This document shows, piece after piece, positions 25,903 to 33,681 of a stretch of DNA of 64,000 bases. Both the position numbers and the translations under genes were made by a program. The notes beneath the pieces were generated by a model that saw only the letters and a program-made list of their open reading frames with translations, made no database searches and was not told the origin of the DNA. The stretch is from Micromonospora foliorum (GTDB lineage Bacteria; Actinomycetota; Actinomycetes; Mycobacteriales; Micromonosporaceae). The DNA lies in assembly GCF_022229015.1 (NCBI RefSeq), contig NZ_JAKKFF010000446.1:42822-106821 (forward strand). Reading direction: 5' to 3'. Positions within the stretch are counted from its first letter, which is position 1; the number at the start of each line of letters is the position of its first letter.

Positions 25903-26424
25903 CTAGGCGCGATCGGCCGGCGTGGAACTGGTCGTGCCAGCGCCGACACCTGCCGCCACGGCTCGCAGTCGGGCCACCATCTGCTCGATGAGCACGGTGT
26001 CCGTCGCGGAGAGCCCGTTGTCGGCCAGCACCTGGCGCAGCGCCACCTGCTTGACATCCATCCGGCGCAGCTCGTTGAGCAGCGTGATCTGGTCCGCTGT
26101 TCGTCGTGCTGCCGCGTCGTCGACGAAGTAGCCCGAGTTGACCCCGAAGGCGGCGGCCAGGGCGCGGACGTGTGAGGTACGGGGATCGCTGGCCACGCCC
26201 CGGCGCAGCTCTCCGATGTAGGCGGCGCTGATCGTCACACCCGTCTCGGCCGCCACCTCGTTGATCTTGTCGGCGATCTCCCGGTTGGTGTACCTGCGCC
26301 CGGACTCGTCGGAGTCGCTGAGCTCGTCGGGCGTCGGGCGGATCTTGTCGAAGAGGTACTCCAGCCTCGCGGCCAGCGTGTCGAGGGGTGGCAGCTCCCG
26401 CTCTGTGTATCGATCGTCAACCAT
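25903..26424 (-). CDS. XRE family regulator (EspR-like)
   Basis: 173 residues. An extended helix-turn-helix domain covers about 44-100 (YTNREIADKINEVAAETGVT then ISAAYIGELRRG and ALAAAFGVNSGYF), which resembles mycobacterial EspR in layout. A C-terminal helical part (TLLNELRRMDVKQVALRQVL) may dimerise. It is the first gene of the operon XRE, ImmA/IrrE peptidase, multi-TM protein, MpaB-like oxygenase. AAGGTGA precedes the ATG. It probably represses its own operon and is inactivated by the peptidase; that step is inference. Confidence 0.88.
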   Translation of the reverse strand: MVDDRYTERELPPLDTLAARLEYLFDKIRPTPDELSDSDESGRRYTNREIADKINEVAAETGVTISAAYIGELRRGVASDPRTSHVRALAAAFGVNSGYFVDDAAARRTADQITLLNELRRMDVKQVALRQVLADNGLSATDTVLIEQMVARLRAVAAGVGAGTTSSTPADRA

Positions 26425-26488
26425 GAATTTTCACCTTCCAGCCGCCTAAACGACAGTGTCGCAGATGCGCCGCGAGGCGAAACAGATG

Positions 26489-26519
26489 TTGACACGTGCA
26501 CGGAACGTGAGCGTATGCT
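26489..26519 (+). promoter_or_regulatory. Promoter of the structured RNA region
   Basis: TTGACA (26489-26494) and TATGCT (26514-26519) are 19 nt apart (18 to GTATGC), a good vegetative promoter for this GC content. It points away from the XRE operon. GAGCGTATGCTC overlapping the -10 is an inverted repeat and could be an operator. Confidence 0.6.
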
Positions 26520-26525
26520 CGCTCC

Positions 26526-26792
26526 TGTTTGGAGCAACGTGTGTTGAGTGTGAACCCGATCGGCTCAACACCCGTTGCGCGCCGGATGGGGGTGTCCGGC
26601 CGGCCGAACCGGACGCGCCACCGGTGGGAGGAGTTAGCTCCGCAAGGAGTGGAACGGGGGGCTCCTCCCGCGGCGTTGACCGGCGCGTCGGGTCGGTGGC
26701 GGCAGGTTTCCCCGCCGGCCGCCGCTTGTTGGTGGGGGGTCGCTGGGCCGCTCTGGCAGAGGACCGTTGTCTGCCAGCGGCCCAGCGACAGT
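26526..26792 (+). ncRNA. Candidate structured RNA with four stem-loops
   Basis: No convincing coding frame fills 26425-26942 on either strand, but the strand downstream of the promoter can fold strongly. Stem 1: arms 26534-26548 and 26564-26578, 15 bp with one mismatch. Stem 2: 26594-26599 with 26609-26614. Stem 3: GGGAGGAG 26626-26633 with 26662-26669, enclosing a CTCC-GCAA-GGAG tetraloop hairpin. Stem 4: 12 bp plus 8 bp with a 2-nt bulge, 26739-26789, which looks like a terminator. It is either a small RNA of about 265 nt or the leader of the gene at 26943. It does not resemble RNase P, tmRNA, SRP or 6C RNA. Boundaries are inferred from the -10 box and stem 4. Confidence 0.45.
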
Positions 26793-26942
26793 GGCGCCGG
26801 ACGTCAGCCGGCAGCCGGCTCACGGTCTCCGACCATTCCGTCCGCGAAAAGCGAATCGTCATCGCGTGTATCAATTGCTCCTTTGCGAGAGCCATTAATT
26901 TGACACACCCAAGCTCCGGGTTGCGGCGCGATAATCGCTACG

Positions 26943-27521
26943 GTGGCTGGCGGGGAGGAATGGCGTGACGCCGATGTCGTGACGCTCGGACGGAATGAGG
27001 AACCGGTGCGGTCTGCCGAGAACGAACAAGCCGTGACCGACCTCGCCCGGCTGATGGTGGACCGCGCCACGGTGGTCGAGCCCTCGGTCGACGCCGAGAA
27101 GGCGTTGTTCCCGGTGCTGGCGTCCGCCTTCTTCCGGGACCGGCGCCGCGCGCTCGCCGGCGCGCCTTCGGGTGGTGCCCTGAAGTTCGGGGCGGACGAG
27201 ACGGTTCTGCTGTTGACCCCCCTCATGCTCGAAACAGCCCGGGTGGTGTGGGCGTACCTGGTCGAAGATGCCACCCGGCGGGGGATCAGCTGGTCGGGTG
27301 CGGCGGCGCGGCAGATGTTCGGTGACCAGTCGGCGTCGTCGGATAGCGAGCAGTCGAGTGACTCGTCACCGTTGGCACTGACTGTCGAGCAGTGGAATCA
27401 CGTGCACCAGCTCGTCACGCAGGTGCTGACCGGCCCCGGCAAGATCCCGGCCAGCCGGGCAGCTCTGCTGGCGGACGCGGTCGTGGGCCGGGGCAGACTC
27501 GGCGAGGTCCCGCAAACGTGA
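26943..27521 (+). CDS. Hypothetical cytoplasmic protein in the M48 protease operon
   Basis: 192 residues from the GTG at 26943. There is no ribosome binding site and GATAAT ends 8 nt upstream, so the mRNA may be leaderless. The sequence is soluble, helical and acidic, with a Ser/Asp-rich linker (SASSDSEQSSDSS) near residue 128-140. No recognisable domain. Its stop overlaps the start of the M48 protease gene (GTGA), so the products are probably made together and may interact. Confidence 0.72.
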   Translation: MAGGEEWRDADVVTLGRNEEPVRSAENEQAVTDLARLMVDRATVVEPSVDAEKALFPVLASAFFRDRRRALAGAPSGGALKFGADETVLLLTPLMLETARVVWAYLVEDATRRGISWSGAAARQMFGDQSASSDSEQSSDSSPLALTVEQWNHVHQLVTQVLTGPGKIPASRAALLADAVVGRGRLGEVPQT

Positions 27522-30346
27522 CCACCGTCCTCGATCCGCCCCAGCGCCGCCACGACGACACCGAACGCGTCCTCGCCGCGCCGTCCGGGACGCACCTGCG
27601 GTTCCTGCTGCTCATCACGGCCGCGCTGGCGACCAGCGCGGTCATCCTCGCGATGGTCTACCTGGCGATCCCACCGCACCTGCAATCGCACCGCACGGTT
27701 TTCGCGCAGTGTGAGCCGGTCCTACGCGGCCCGGTCGGCTCGGTGCCCACGACACTCGTCGACAACCTGGCCCGGGACGAAGCGACCGTCGCCGCGTTCG
27801 TGGAGTGCACCGCACCCGCCACGCTGGCCCAGGCCACCTGGGTGGGCTGGGCGCTGGCGGCACAGGTCGGGCTCGTGCTGCTTGTGTACGGGCTGCACCC
27901 CTGGTGGGTACGCCGCCGGGGCCGGCTGGAGAGGCTCGACGGGAATGCCGACCCGGTGCTGCGGGACGAACTGACCGACCTGCTCGACCGGTTCCCGCCG
28001 AGGCGAGGGCCACAGTGGATGCTGGCCCCCTACTCGTACGGGCAGAGCGGGCAGGCGTACGGCCTGCCGTGGAGCCCTCGGATCAGGCTCGATGTCGGGC
28101 TGCGGGTGCTCCTGGCGACCGACCGGCCCCGCTTTCGCGCCGTCGTCCTGCACGAACTGGCGCACCTGCGCAACCGCGACGTCGGCATCACCTACCTGAC
28201 CATCGCCGTGTGGTGGGTCTTTGTCGGCACGGCGTTGCCCCTGCTCCTGCTGACCCTGCTCGCGCCCGTGCTGCCGGGAACGATGATCGGCGCAGGGCTG
28301 GACAGCGGGTGGCAGTTGGTCGCTGTGCTCGCGTCCATCGCCCTGCTGACCGCGATGGTCTACCTGGCCCGCAACTCGGTGTTACGCACCAGGGAGCACT
28401 ATGCCGACGTGGCTGCCGCCGCGGCCGGGAGCCGTTCTGCCCTGCTGGCGGCGATCGACGTGCTGCCGTGGCCGCCCGGCCGCCGATTCTCCTGGTACGG
28501 CACCCATCCCGCCCCCGGTCTGCGGCGGGCCACTGTCGTCGACCCACTGCGGTTGTTGCGGACCCGCGCCACCGACGTGGTGGTCTTCGGTCTCGCCGTC
28601 GGCGTCGCGCTGGCCAACCTGTACTTCGTGCCCGCCGCGGTGGGCGCGACGCCGGGCCGCGTACTCGTGTGTGCTCTGGTGGCCGCCGCCCTGGCCCTGT
28701 TCCTCGCGGCCTGCGCGCGACGGGCCGTCGCGGGGGCATACCCGACGAATCCCACCAGCGGACACTACTGGGGTGTGCCGGCCCTGCTCGGGCTCAGCGT
28801 GAGCGCCGGATCTGCGGTCTCCGCCCTGTCCGCCTTCACCGGCGGGGCGGGAATGGTGGGCGCGGACGGGTCCTTCGCCGCCGCCGCCCTGTTGTGCCTG
28901 GGCGCCTGCCTGTTGCACGTCTGGTTCACGTCGGCCCACCGAGCCTCGTGGCGGCCGGACCGGGCCACCCGGTTCACACCCGTCCTGACCACGCTGTTCG
29001 TGCTGGTCGGCGCGGTGTTTCTGTTCTTCTGGCTGGTGGGCGCCGAGCACCTGACAGCCGTCCGGCTCGGCCCCCCGCCCACCTACGGGGCGGACATCAC
29101 CTGGTACCGCGACCTGGCCCGGGTGATGTCGACGACCTATCTGCCCGTGGTCACCCTCAGCAACCTGCCCCTCGGTCTCACCCTCGTCACCCTCGCGTGT
29201 GCGCCACTGCTGGCCGCACGGGTCGCCCTGGCGCGGCTGCGCCCCACCCTCATCACCGGAGTCGTCGCGGGAGCAGCAGCCCTGCTGGTCGCCGTGGCGT
29301 TGCCGTTCGCCGCACAGTGGTCACTGCCCGAGGCTGTCCGGCACCCCACCGAGGAATTCGAGCTGGCCGGGGCACCCCCGTTCACCGTCGTCCTGCTCTA
29401 CAGCTACGGGTTGGCCACCGCCGCAGCGGTGCTGCTGGCGACCGCGACGGTGGCCTTCCGCAGCGAACGGATGCGGCCCGCGCTCGTCACGCTGGCCGCG
29501 CTCGTCGCGGTGACCACCGCGGCACCCGGTCTCTATCTCCTCAGGACGGGGGCCCGCTGCCTGGACATCTACGCCGACGGTGTGACCTGCGGCGTGAGCG
29601 GTGCCCCCATCAGGGAGCACACCCTCTACCTGGACACCGTTCTGGCCTGGGCCGTGATCGTGGCGGTGCCGGTCGCGCTGCTCGCCGCCGGGGCCGGCAC
29701 GGTGTGGCGGGCACGGCGGCCTCGACGACCCGCACCGGACGAAGCCGCGCCGCCCGCCGACGGGCAGGCCAGCGGCCGGGCACGTACGCGCGGGCTCGTG
29801 CCGGTGCTGGCCGTGCTGATCGTCGGCACCGTGTTCGCCGCGACCGAGCTACCCCGGTTGAAGGTCCTGCTCCTCCCGGCGGCCACCGACGGCGCGACCT
29901 CCACGGTCGCGGACGGATGCCTACCCGGCTACTGGGTGGAGCGGTCCAGGCGGCAGATACAGCCGGTCAGCACCACCGACGTCGCCATCTTCGCCAGCTC
30001 CGGCGCGGTGTGGTCGTTCGGCCGGCAGGGCACCGCGACACTGCATCTCGGCGACAGCACGGCCCTGTCCGAGACAGCGCCGCAGGAGCACATCGCCTAT
30101 CTCAGCGCCGGCATCATCCAGTGGCGTTATGCCGCGACCAACGGTCAGCTCACCTTCACCGCGGACCGGGTCTCGGCCACCCTGACCGGCAGCATCGGCG
30201 GCGCGCGGCGCGGCTCCATCGCGCTGGGCACCGGTGACGTCGTCGACTACGCCCTGCCTGCCGGCTACAGCTGCACCGGGGACACCCTGACCGCCGCAGC
30301 GCCCGGACACGTCGTCACCCTGCACCGGATCGGCGGGGCCGACTGA
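27518..30346 (+). CDS. Large multi-TM M48-type membrane metalloprotease
   Basis: 942 residues. One N-terminal and one further membrane helix are followed by the M48 catalytic part with the zinc motif HELAH at 212-216 (AVVLHELAHLRNRDVG); a later segment REHYADVAAA may supply the third zinc ligand, as ExxxD does in M48. About ten further membrane helices then run to residue 760, and a beta-rich domain outside or inside the membrane closes the protein (VWSFGRQGTATLHL). Known M48 proteins are 280-420 residues, so more than half of this one is an added membrane and C-terminal module. The GTG start overlaps the preceding gene (GTGA). Confidence 0.8.
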   Translation: MTTVLDPPQRRHDDTERVLAAPSGTHLRFLLLITAALATSAVILAMVYLAIPPHLQSHRTVFAQCEPVLRGPVGSVPTTLVDNLARDEATVAAFVECTAPATLAQATWVGWALAAQVGLVLLVYGLHPWWVRRRGRLERLDGNADPVLRDELTDLLDRFPPRRGPQWMLAPYSYGQSGQAYGLPWSPRIRLDVGLRVLLATDRPRFRAVVLHELAHLRNRDVGITYLTIAVWWVFVGTALPLLLLTLLAPVLPGTMIGAGLDSGWQLVAVLASIALLTAMVYLARNSVLRTREHYADVAAAAAGSRSALLAAIDVLPWPPGRRFSWYGTHPAPGLRRATVVDPLRLLRTRATDVVVFGLAVGVALANLYFVPAAVGATPGRVLVCALVAAALALFLAACARRAVAGAYPTNPTSGHYWGVPALLGLSVSAGSAVSALSAFTGGAGMVGADGSFAAAALLCLGACLLHVWFTSAHRASWRPDRATRFTPVLTTLFVLVGAVFLFFWLVGAEHLTAVRLGPPPTYGADITWYRDLARVMSTTYLPVVTLSNLPLGLTLVTLACAPLLAARVALARLRPTLITGVVAGAAALLVAVALPFAAQWSLPEAVRHPTEEFELAGAPPFTVVLLYSYGLATAAAVLLATATVAFRSERMRPALVTLAALVAVTTAAPGLYLLRTGARCLDIYADGVTCGVSGAPIREHTLYLDTVLAWAVIVAVPVALLAAGAGTVWRARRPRRPAPDEAAPPADGQASGRARTRGLVPVLAVLIVGTVFAATELPRLKVLLLPAATDGATSTVADGCLPGYWVERSRRQIQPVSTTDVAIFASSGAVWSFGRQGTATLHLGDSTALSETAPQEHIAYLSAGIIQWRYAATNGQLTFTADRVSATLTGSIGGARRGSIALGTGDVVDYALPAGYSCTGDTLTAAAPGHVVTLHRIGGAD

Positions 30347-30489
30347 ACCGACCGCCGCGGTGGCTGCTCGCCACCGCGCACGCCTGGCAGGTCCGGGAGG
30401 CGTTGCGCCGGGCCCGCCGGCAGACCTTCCTGGCTCCCGCGCTGGTGGTGGTCGGGGCGCTGGTGTTCGTCGCCGCCACCGCTGGGTAG
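30343..30489 (+). CDS. Possible 48-residue membrane protein with CTG start
   Basis: A short frame starts with CTG overlapping the stop of the M48 gene (CTGA) and ends with TAG at 30487. It encodes a basic N-terminal half (HAWQVREALRRARRQ) and a C-terminal membrane helix (LVVVGALVFVAAT). The overlap mirrors the GTGA overlaps used elsewhere in this operon, and a terminator hairpin begins right at its stop codon. The CTG start makes it tentative. Confidence 0.4.
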   Translation: MNRPPRWLLATAHAWQVREALRRARRQTFLAPALVVVGALVFVAATAG

Positions 30490-30525
30490 CGCGCCGCCAC
30501 GTCGGCCACGACGGAAGCGGCGCGC
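30489..30525. terminator. Bidirectional terminator
   Basis: A 9-bp perfect outer stem (30489-30497 with 30517-30525) enclosing a CGTCG/CGACG inner stem, between the M48 operon (+) and the lactonase gene (-). Confidence 0.75.
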
Positions 30526-30538
30526 CATCAGCCGTCGC

Positions 30539-31585
30539 TCAGTACGGATATCCGGGGACGTTGAGTCGCACGCTGTACAGCCCGGAGTCGCCCCACGGGC
30601 CCGACGTGACGTAGAGGGTCTGCCGGTCGGGGCCGCCGAACGCCACGTTTGTGGTGCCGGTGTTGCCGGGCCGGATCGTGCCGAGCTGGGTGCCCGTGGG
30701 GGAGTAGACGTGGACCAGGGAGTCGCCGCCCGACGCCCAGTACACGTTGCCGGCGCAGTCGATCGTCCCGCCGTCCGGGCCGCCGATGTAGTTGACGAAG
30801 ACGCTGCGGGCGCCGATGCTGCCGTCGGGCTGGACGGCGTACTTGTAGATCTTGTTCTCGGAGTAGGCGCCCACGTACAGCGCGGTCCCGTCCGGCGAGA
30901 GCGCGATGCCGTTGGGTTGGCGCAACCGGTCGTCCACCAGCGACACCTGCCCGTTGGAGACGCGGAAGACGCTGGTCCGCCCGCTCATCTGGTCGGCGCG
31001 GTTGCCGCGCTGGAAGTTGGGGTCGGTGAAGTAGACGACGCCGTCGGAACGGACCGCGACGTCGTTCGGCGAGTTGAACGCCCGGCCCTGGTAGTTCGCC
31101 GCGACGGTGCTGCGGGCCCGGTCGCTCAGCCGGTACGTGGACACGCTGCGCTGGTCGTGGGTTGCCGCGACGAGTTGTTGGGCGTCGGCGCTGAGCGCCA
31201 GGCCGTTGCTGCCGGCGTTGGCGATGAACGTGTCGAAGGTCGCCGGCGGGGTGAACCGGCGGATCGTCGACGGCTGGACGTTGTACGGTCCGGTGCCGGC
31301 GGCCATGTCGGACAACAGCAGGTAGCCGCCGTCGGCGACCCAGACCGGCCCTTCCAGGAAGGTGAACCCGCCCTGGATCCGCGGGGCCGTCATGGTGCTG
31401 GCCGGTAGCGGTGAGCCGTAGCTGGCTCCCGTCGGGCAGACCCCGGGTGGTGCTCCGGGCGGACCGGCGAGCGTGGCGTGAGCGCTGACATGCGCAGCGT
31501 CGACGGCAGCACCGGCGGGCAGTGTGGTGGCGCTGACCGCGAGGCACAGGCCGGCCAGTGCGGCAATGGTGGGACGCCAGGTCAT
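30539..31585 (-). CDS. Secreted SMP-30/gluconolactonase-like protein
   Basis: 348 residues. Signal peptide at the N-terminus (MTWRPTIAALAGLCLAVSA), then a six-bladed propeller with the SMP-30 pattern: FLEGPVWVADGGYLLLSDM (blade 1, with the metal-binding Glu), NSPNDVAVRSDGVVYFTDP (metal-binding Asn/Asp) and LRQPNGIALSPDG with a later SGGDS. These enzymes open sugar lactones using calcium or zinc. Together with the PQQ dehydrogenase at 3094 it could complete oxidation of sugars to aldonic acids outside the cell, but that link is inference. The ATG at 31585 follows GGAG by 7 nt. Confidence 0.85.
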   Translation of the reverse strand: MTWRPTIAALAGLCLAVSATTLPAGAAVDAAHVSAHATLAGPPGAPPGVCPTGASYGSPLPASTMTAPRIQGGFTFLEGPVWVADGGYLLLSDMAAGTGPYNVQPSTIRRFTPPATFDTFIANAGSNGLALSADAQQLVAATHDQRSVSTYRLSDRARSTVAANYQGRAFNSPNDVAVRSDGVVYFTDPNFQRGNRADQMSGRTSVFRVSNGQVSLVDDRLRQPNGIALSPDGTALYVGAYSENKIYKYAVQPDGSIGARSVFVNYIGGPDGGTIDCAGNVYWASGGDSLVHVYSPTGTQLGTIRPGNTGTTNVAFGGPDRQTLYVTSGPWGDSGLYSVRLNVPGYPY

Positions 31586-31867
31586 CGAATACTCCAATCG
31601 GCGTCGAGGGTGGCGATGGCCGGCGTGCGAGGTCGGTGGCTGGCACGGCGTGAGGGCGGGCCGTCGATGTGGGTATTCGGGAGCCTAGGTTATGAACTGG
31701 CAACCCGCAGCAATCTTTCGCCGTTGATCCCGAAACGGATCGGGGCTCACACGCAAAGACGCTGGTCAATGCCAAAGAACATCGGAAAATCCTTCCGGTA
31801 CGACCACAGTGGACGGATCAGCGGTGGCTCGGGTCGTCGGGCCGGACGCGGGGAATAGGCTCGGGTC

Positions 31868-33046
31868 ATGACTGGCCTGCTCAGTGGTGCCCCAATCGCT
31901 GTCAACCCCCTCCGCCAGCTCACGATCGACCAACTCCGGCAGCGAACGAGCCTCAAGTGGCGGGAGTACCCCGACGACGTGCTGCCGCTCTGGGTGGCGG
32001 AGATGGACGTGCCGCTGGCCGAGCCGGTCGCGCGGGCGATCACCGACGCCGTCGCGCGCGGCGACACCGGGTACACCGCCGGCACGGCGTACCCGCAGGC
32101 GTTGGCCGAGTTCGCCGCCCGGCGGTGGGGCTGGGACGGGCTGGTCGTGGAGCGCACGGCGCTGGTGCCCGACGTCATGCACGGCGTCGTCGAGGCGTTG
32201 CGACTGGTCACCGAGCCGGGGGACGCGGTGGTCGTCAACTGCCCGGTCTACCCGCCGTTCTACGAGTCCGTGGCGCACGCCGACCGCCGGATCGTGGAGG
32301 CGCCGCTCGGCGAGGACCTGCGGATCGACCTCGGCGCGCTGGAGGACGCGTTCCAGCGGGCTCGCGCCGGTGGACGCCCGGCGGCGTACCTGCTCTGCAG
32401 CCCGCACAACCCGACCGGCGTCGTGCACAGCGCGGCCGAGTTGTCCGCCGTCGCCGGTCTGGCCGAGCGGCACGGGGTGCGGGTGGTCGCCGACGAGATC
32501 CACGCTCCGGTGGTGGCTGGGGGAGCGCGGTTCGTGCCGTACCTCTCGGTGCCCGGCGCGGAGAACGGCCTGTCGCTGATGTCCGCGTCCAAGGGATGGA
32601 ACCTGGCCGGCCTGCGCGGTGGGCTCCTCGTCGCCGGTCCGGCCGCGGCCGGGGACCTCGCCCGGGTCCCGTTCGGGGTCAGCGTCAGCACCAGCCACCT
32701 CGGCGTGATCGCCCACACCGCGGCCTTCCGCGACGGCGGCGAGTGGCTCGACGCCCTGCTGACCGGCCTGGACGACAACCGTCGGCTGCTTTCCGCGCTG
32801 CTCGCCGAGCACCTGCCGGCGGTCCGCTACCACCCCGGTCCGGCCACCTGTCTGGCCTGGCTCGACTGCCGCGCCCTAGGCCTCGGTGACGACCCGGCCA
32901 CCGTGTTCCTCGACCGTGGCCGGGTGGCGCTCAACCCCGGCTCGGCGTTCGGCACCGGCGGTGGCGGGCACGTGCGACTGAACCTGGCCGCCGCGCCGGA
33001 GCTCATCACCGAGGCGGTCCGCCGGATGGCCAGCGCCGTCGGCTGA
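31868..33046 (+). CDS. PatB/MalY-type PLP-dependent C-S lyase
   Basis: 392 residues, aminotransferase fold type I. The PLP lysine is K242 ([12 protein letters not shown]); the binding Asp-Glu is VVADEIHAP, and SPHNPTG gives the conserved Asn. [16 protein letters not shown] at the N-terminus marks the MalY/PatB group, which cleaves cystathionine or cysteine conjugates to pyruvate, ammonia and a thiol. No ribosome binding site: TAGGCT (31856-31861) lies 6 nt before the ATG, so the mRNA is probably leaderless. Single gene. Confidence 0.9.
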   Translation: MTGLLSGAPIAVNPLRQLTIDQLRQRTSLKWREYPDDVLPLWVAEMDVPLAEPVARAITDAVARGDTGYTAGTAYPQALAEFAARRWGWDGLVVERTALVPDVMHGVVEALRLVTEPGDAVVVNCPVYPPFYESVAHADRRIVEAPLGEDLRIDLGALEDAFQRARAGGRPAAYLLCSPHNPTGVVHSAAELSAVAGLAERHGVRVVADEIHAPVVAGGARFVPYLSVPGAENGLSLMSASKGWNLAGLRGGLLVAGPAAAGDLARVPFGVSVSTSHLGVIAHTAAFRDGGEWLDALLTGLDDNRRLLSALLAEHLPAVRYHPGPATCLAWLDCRALGLGDDPATVFLDRGRVALNPGSAFGTGGGGHVRLNLAAAPELITEAVRRMASAVG

Positions 33047-33114
33047 GACCGGAGCGGGGCCGACCCCCCGACTCGGCCGGGTGGTCCGGCTTCCGGCCGT
33101 CCTTCGACGGGGAC

Positions 33115-33143
33115 GCAACCTGATGGGCGTCCCGTCCCGTCGA
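33115..33143 (+). promoter_or_regulatory. Probable autoregulated ECF promoter
   Basis: GCAACC (33115-33120) and CGTC (33138-33141) with a 17-nt spacer fit the AAC/CGTC pattern of actinobacterial ECF promoters. It lies just upstream of the sigma factor gene, so self-activation is likely. Confidence 0.5.
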
Positions 33144-33165
33144 GCTTGCGGAGGAGGGAGCCTCG

Positions 33166-33681
33166 ATGGTGGATGCCGAGGGTGAGTTCGTGGAGTACGT
33201 CTCCGCGCGACTGCCGAGCCTGCATCGGACCGCGTTCCTGATGTGCGGCGACGCCCATCTGGCCGACGACGTGGTGCAGCAGACGATCACGGCGCTCTAC
33301 GTGAACTGGCGCCGGGTCAGCCGGGCCGACAACGTCGACGCGTACGTACATCGGATGCTGGTGCACAAGCTGGTCGATGAGAAGCGGTTGAGCTGGACGA
33401 AGGTCCGGCTGCTGGGGTCGGTGCCGGAGCCGGAGCGTTCGCCGGTGACGCCGCATGACGACCTGGCCGAGCGGGACAGCCTGCTCGCCGCGCTCGCCCG
33501 CCTCCCGCGCGGGCAGCGCACCGTGCTGGTCCTGCGGTTCCTCTGCGACCTGTCGCTGACCGACACGGCCGCCGCGATGGGCTGCTCCGAAGGCAACGTG
33601 AAGTCGCAGACGGCTCGGGCGCTGGCGGCCGTTCGCCAGGTGCTCGACGTCACCGAGATGTCAGTGAGGAGTCCGAAATGA
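33166..33681 (+). CDS. SigE-family ECF RNA polymerase sigma factor
   Basis: 171 residues. Region 2 (FVEYVSARLPSLHRTAFLMCGD, then LADDVVQQTITALYVNW) recognises the -10, and region 4 (LARLPRGQRTVLVLRFLCDL then TAAAMGCSEGNVKSQTARAL) the -35. This is the SigE subfamily common in actinomycetes. GGAGGAGGGAG precedes the ATG. Its stop overlaps the start of the next gene (ATGA), whose membrane product probably holds the sigma factor inactive. Confidence 0.93.
   Translation: MVDAEGEFVEYVSARLPSLHRTAFLMCGDAHLADDVVQQTITALYVNWRRVSRADNVDAYVHRMLVHKLVDEKRLSWTKVRLLGSVPEPERSPVTPHDDLAERDSLLAALARLPRGQRTVLVLRFLCDLSLTDTAAAMGCSEGNVKSQTARALAAVRQVLDVTEMSVRSPK

Noticed and set aside
26446..26968. Frames of 124-170 codons on both strands in the gap before 26943
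   Set aside because: Arg/Pro/Ser-rich translations without ribosome binding sites or motifs; the folding pattern of the plus strand explains the stretch better.
31690..31725. A fourth GGCAA-type LacI site upstream of the lactonase gene
   Set aside because: TGGCAACCC matches the left half only; the TTG half and the 18-nt spacing to a -10 are missing.
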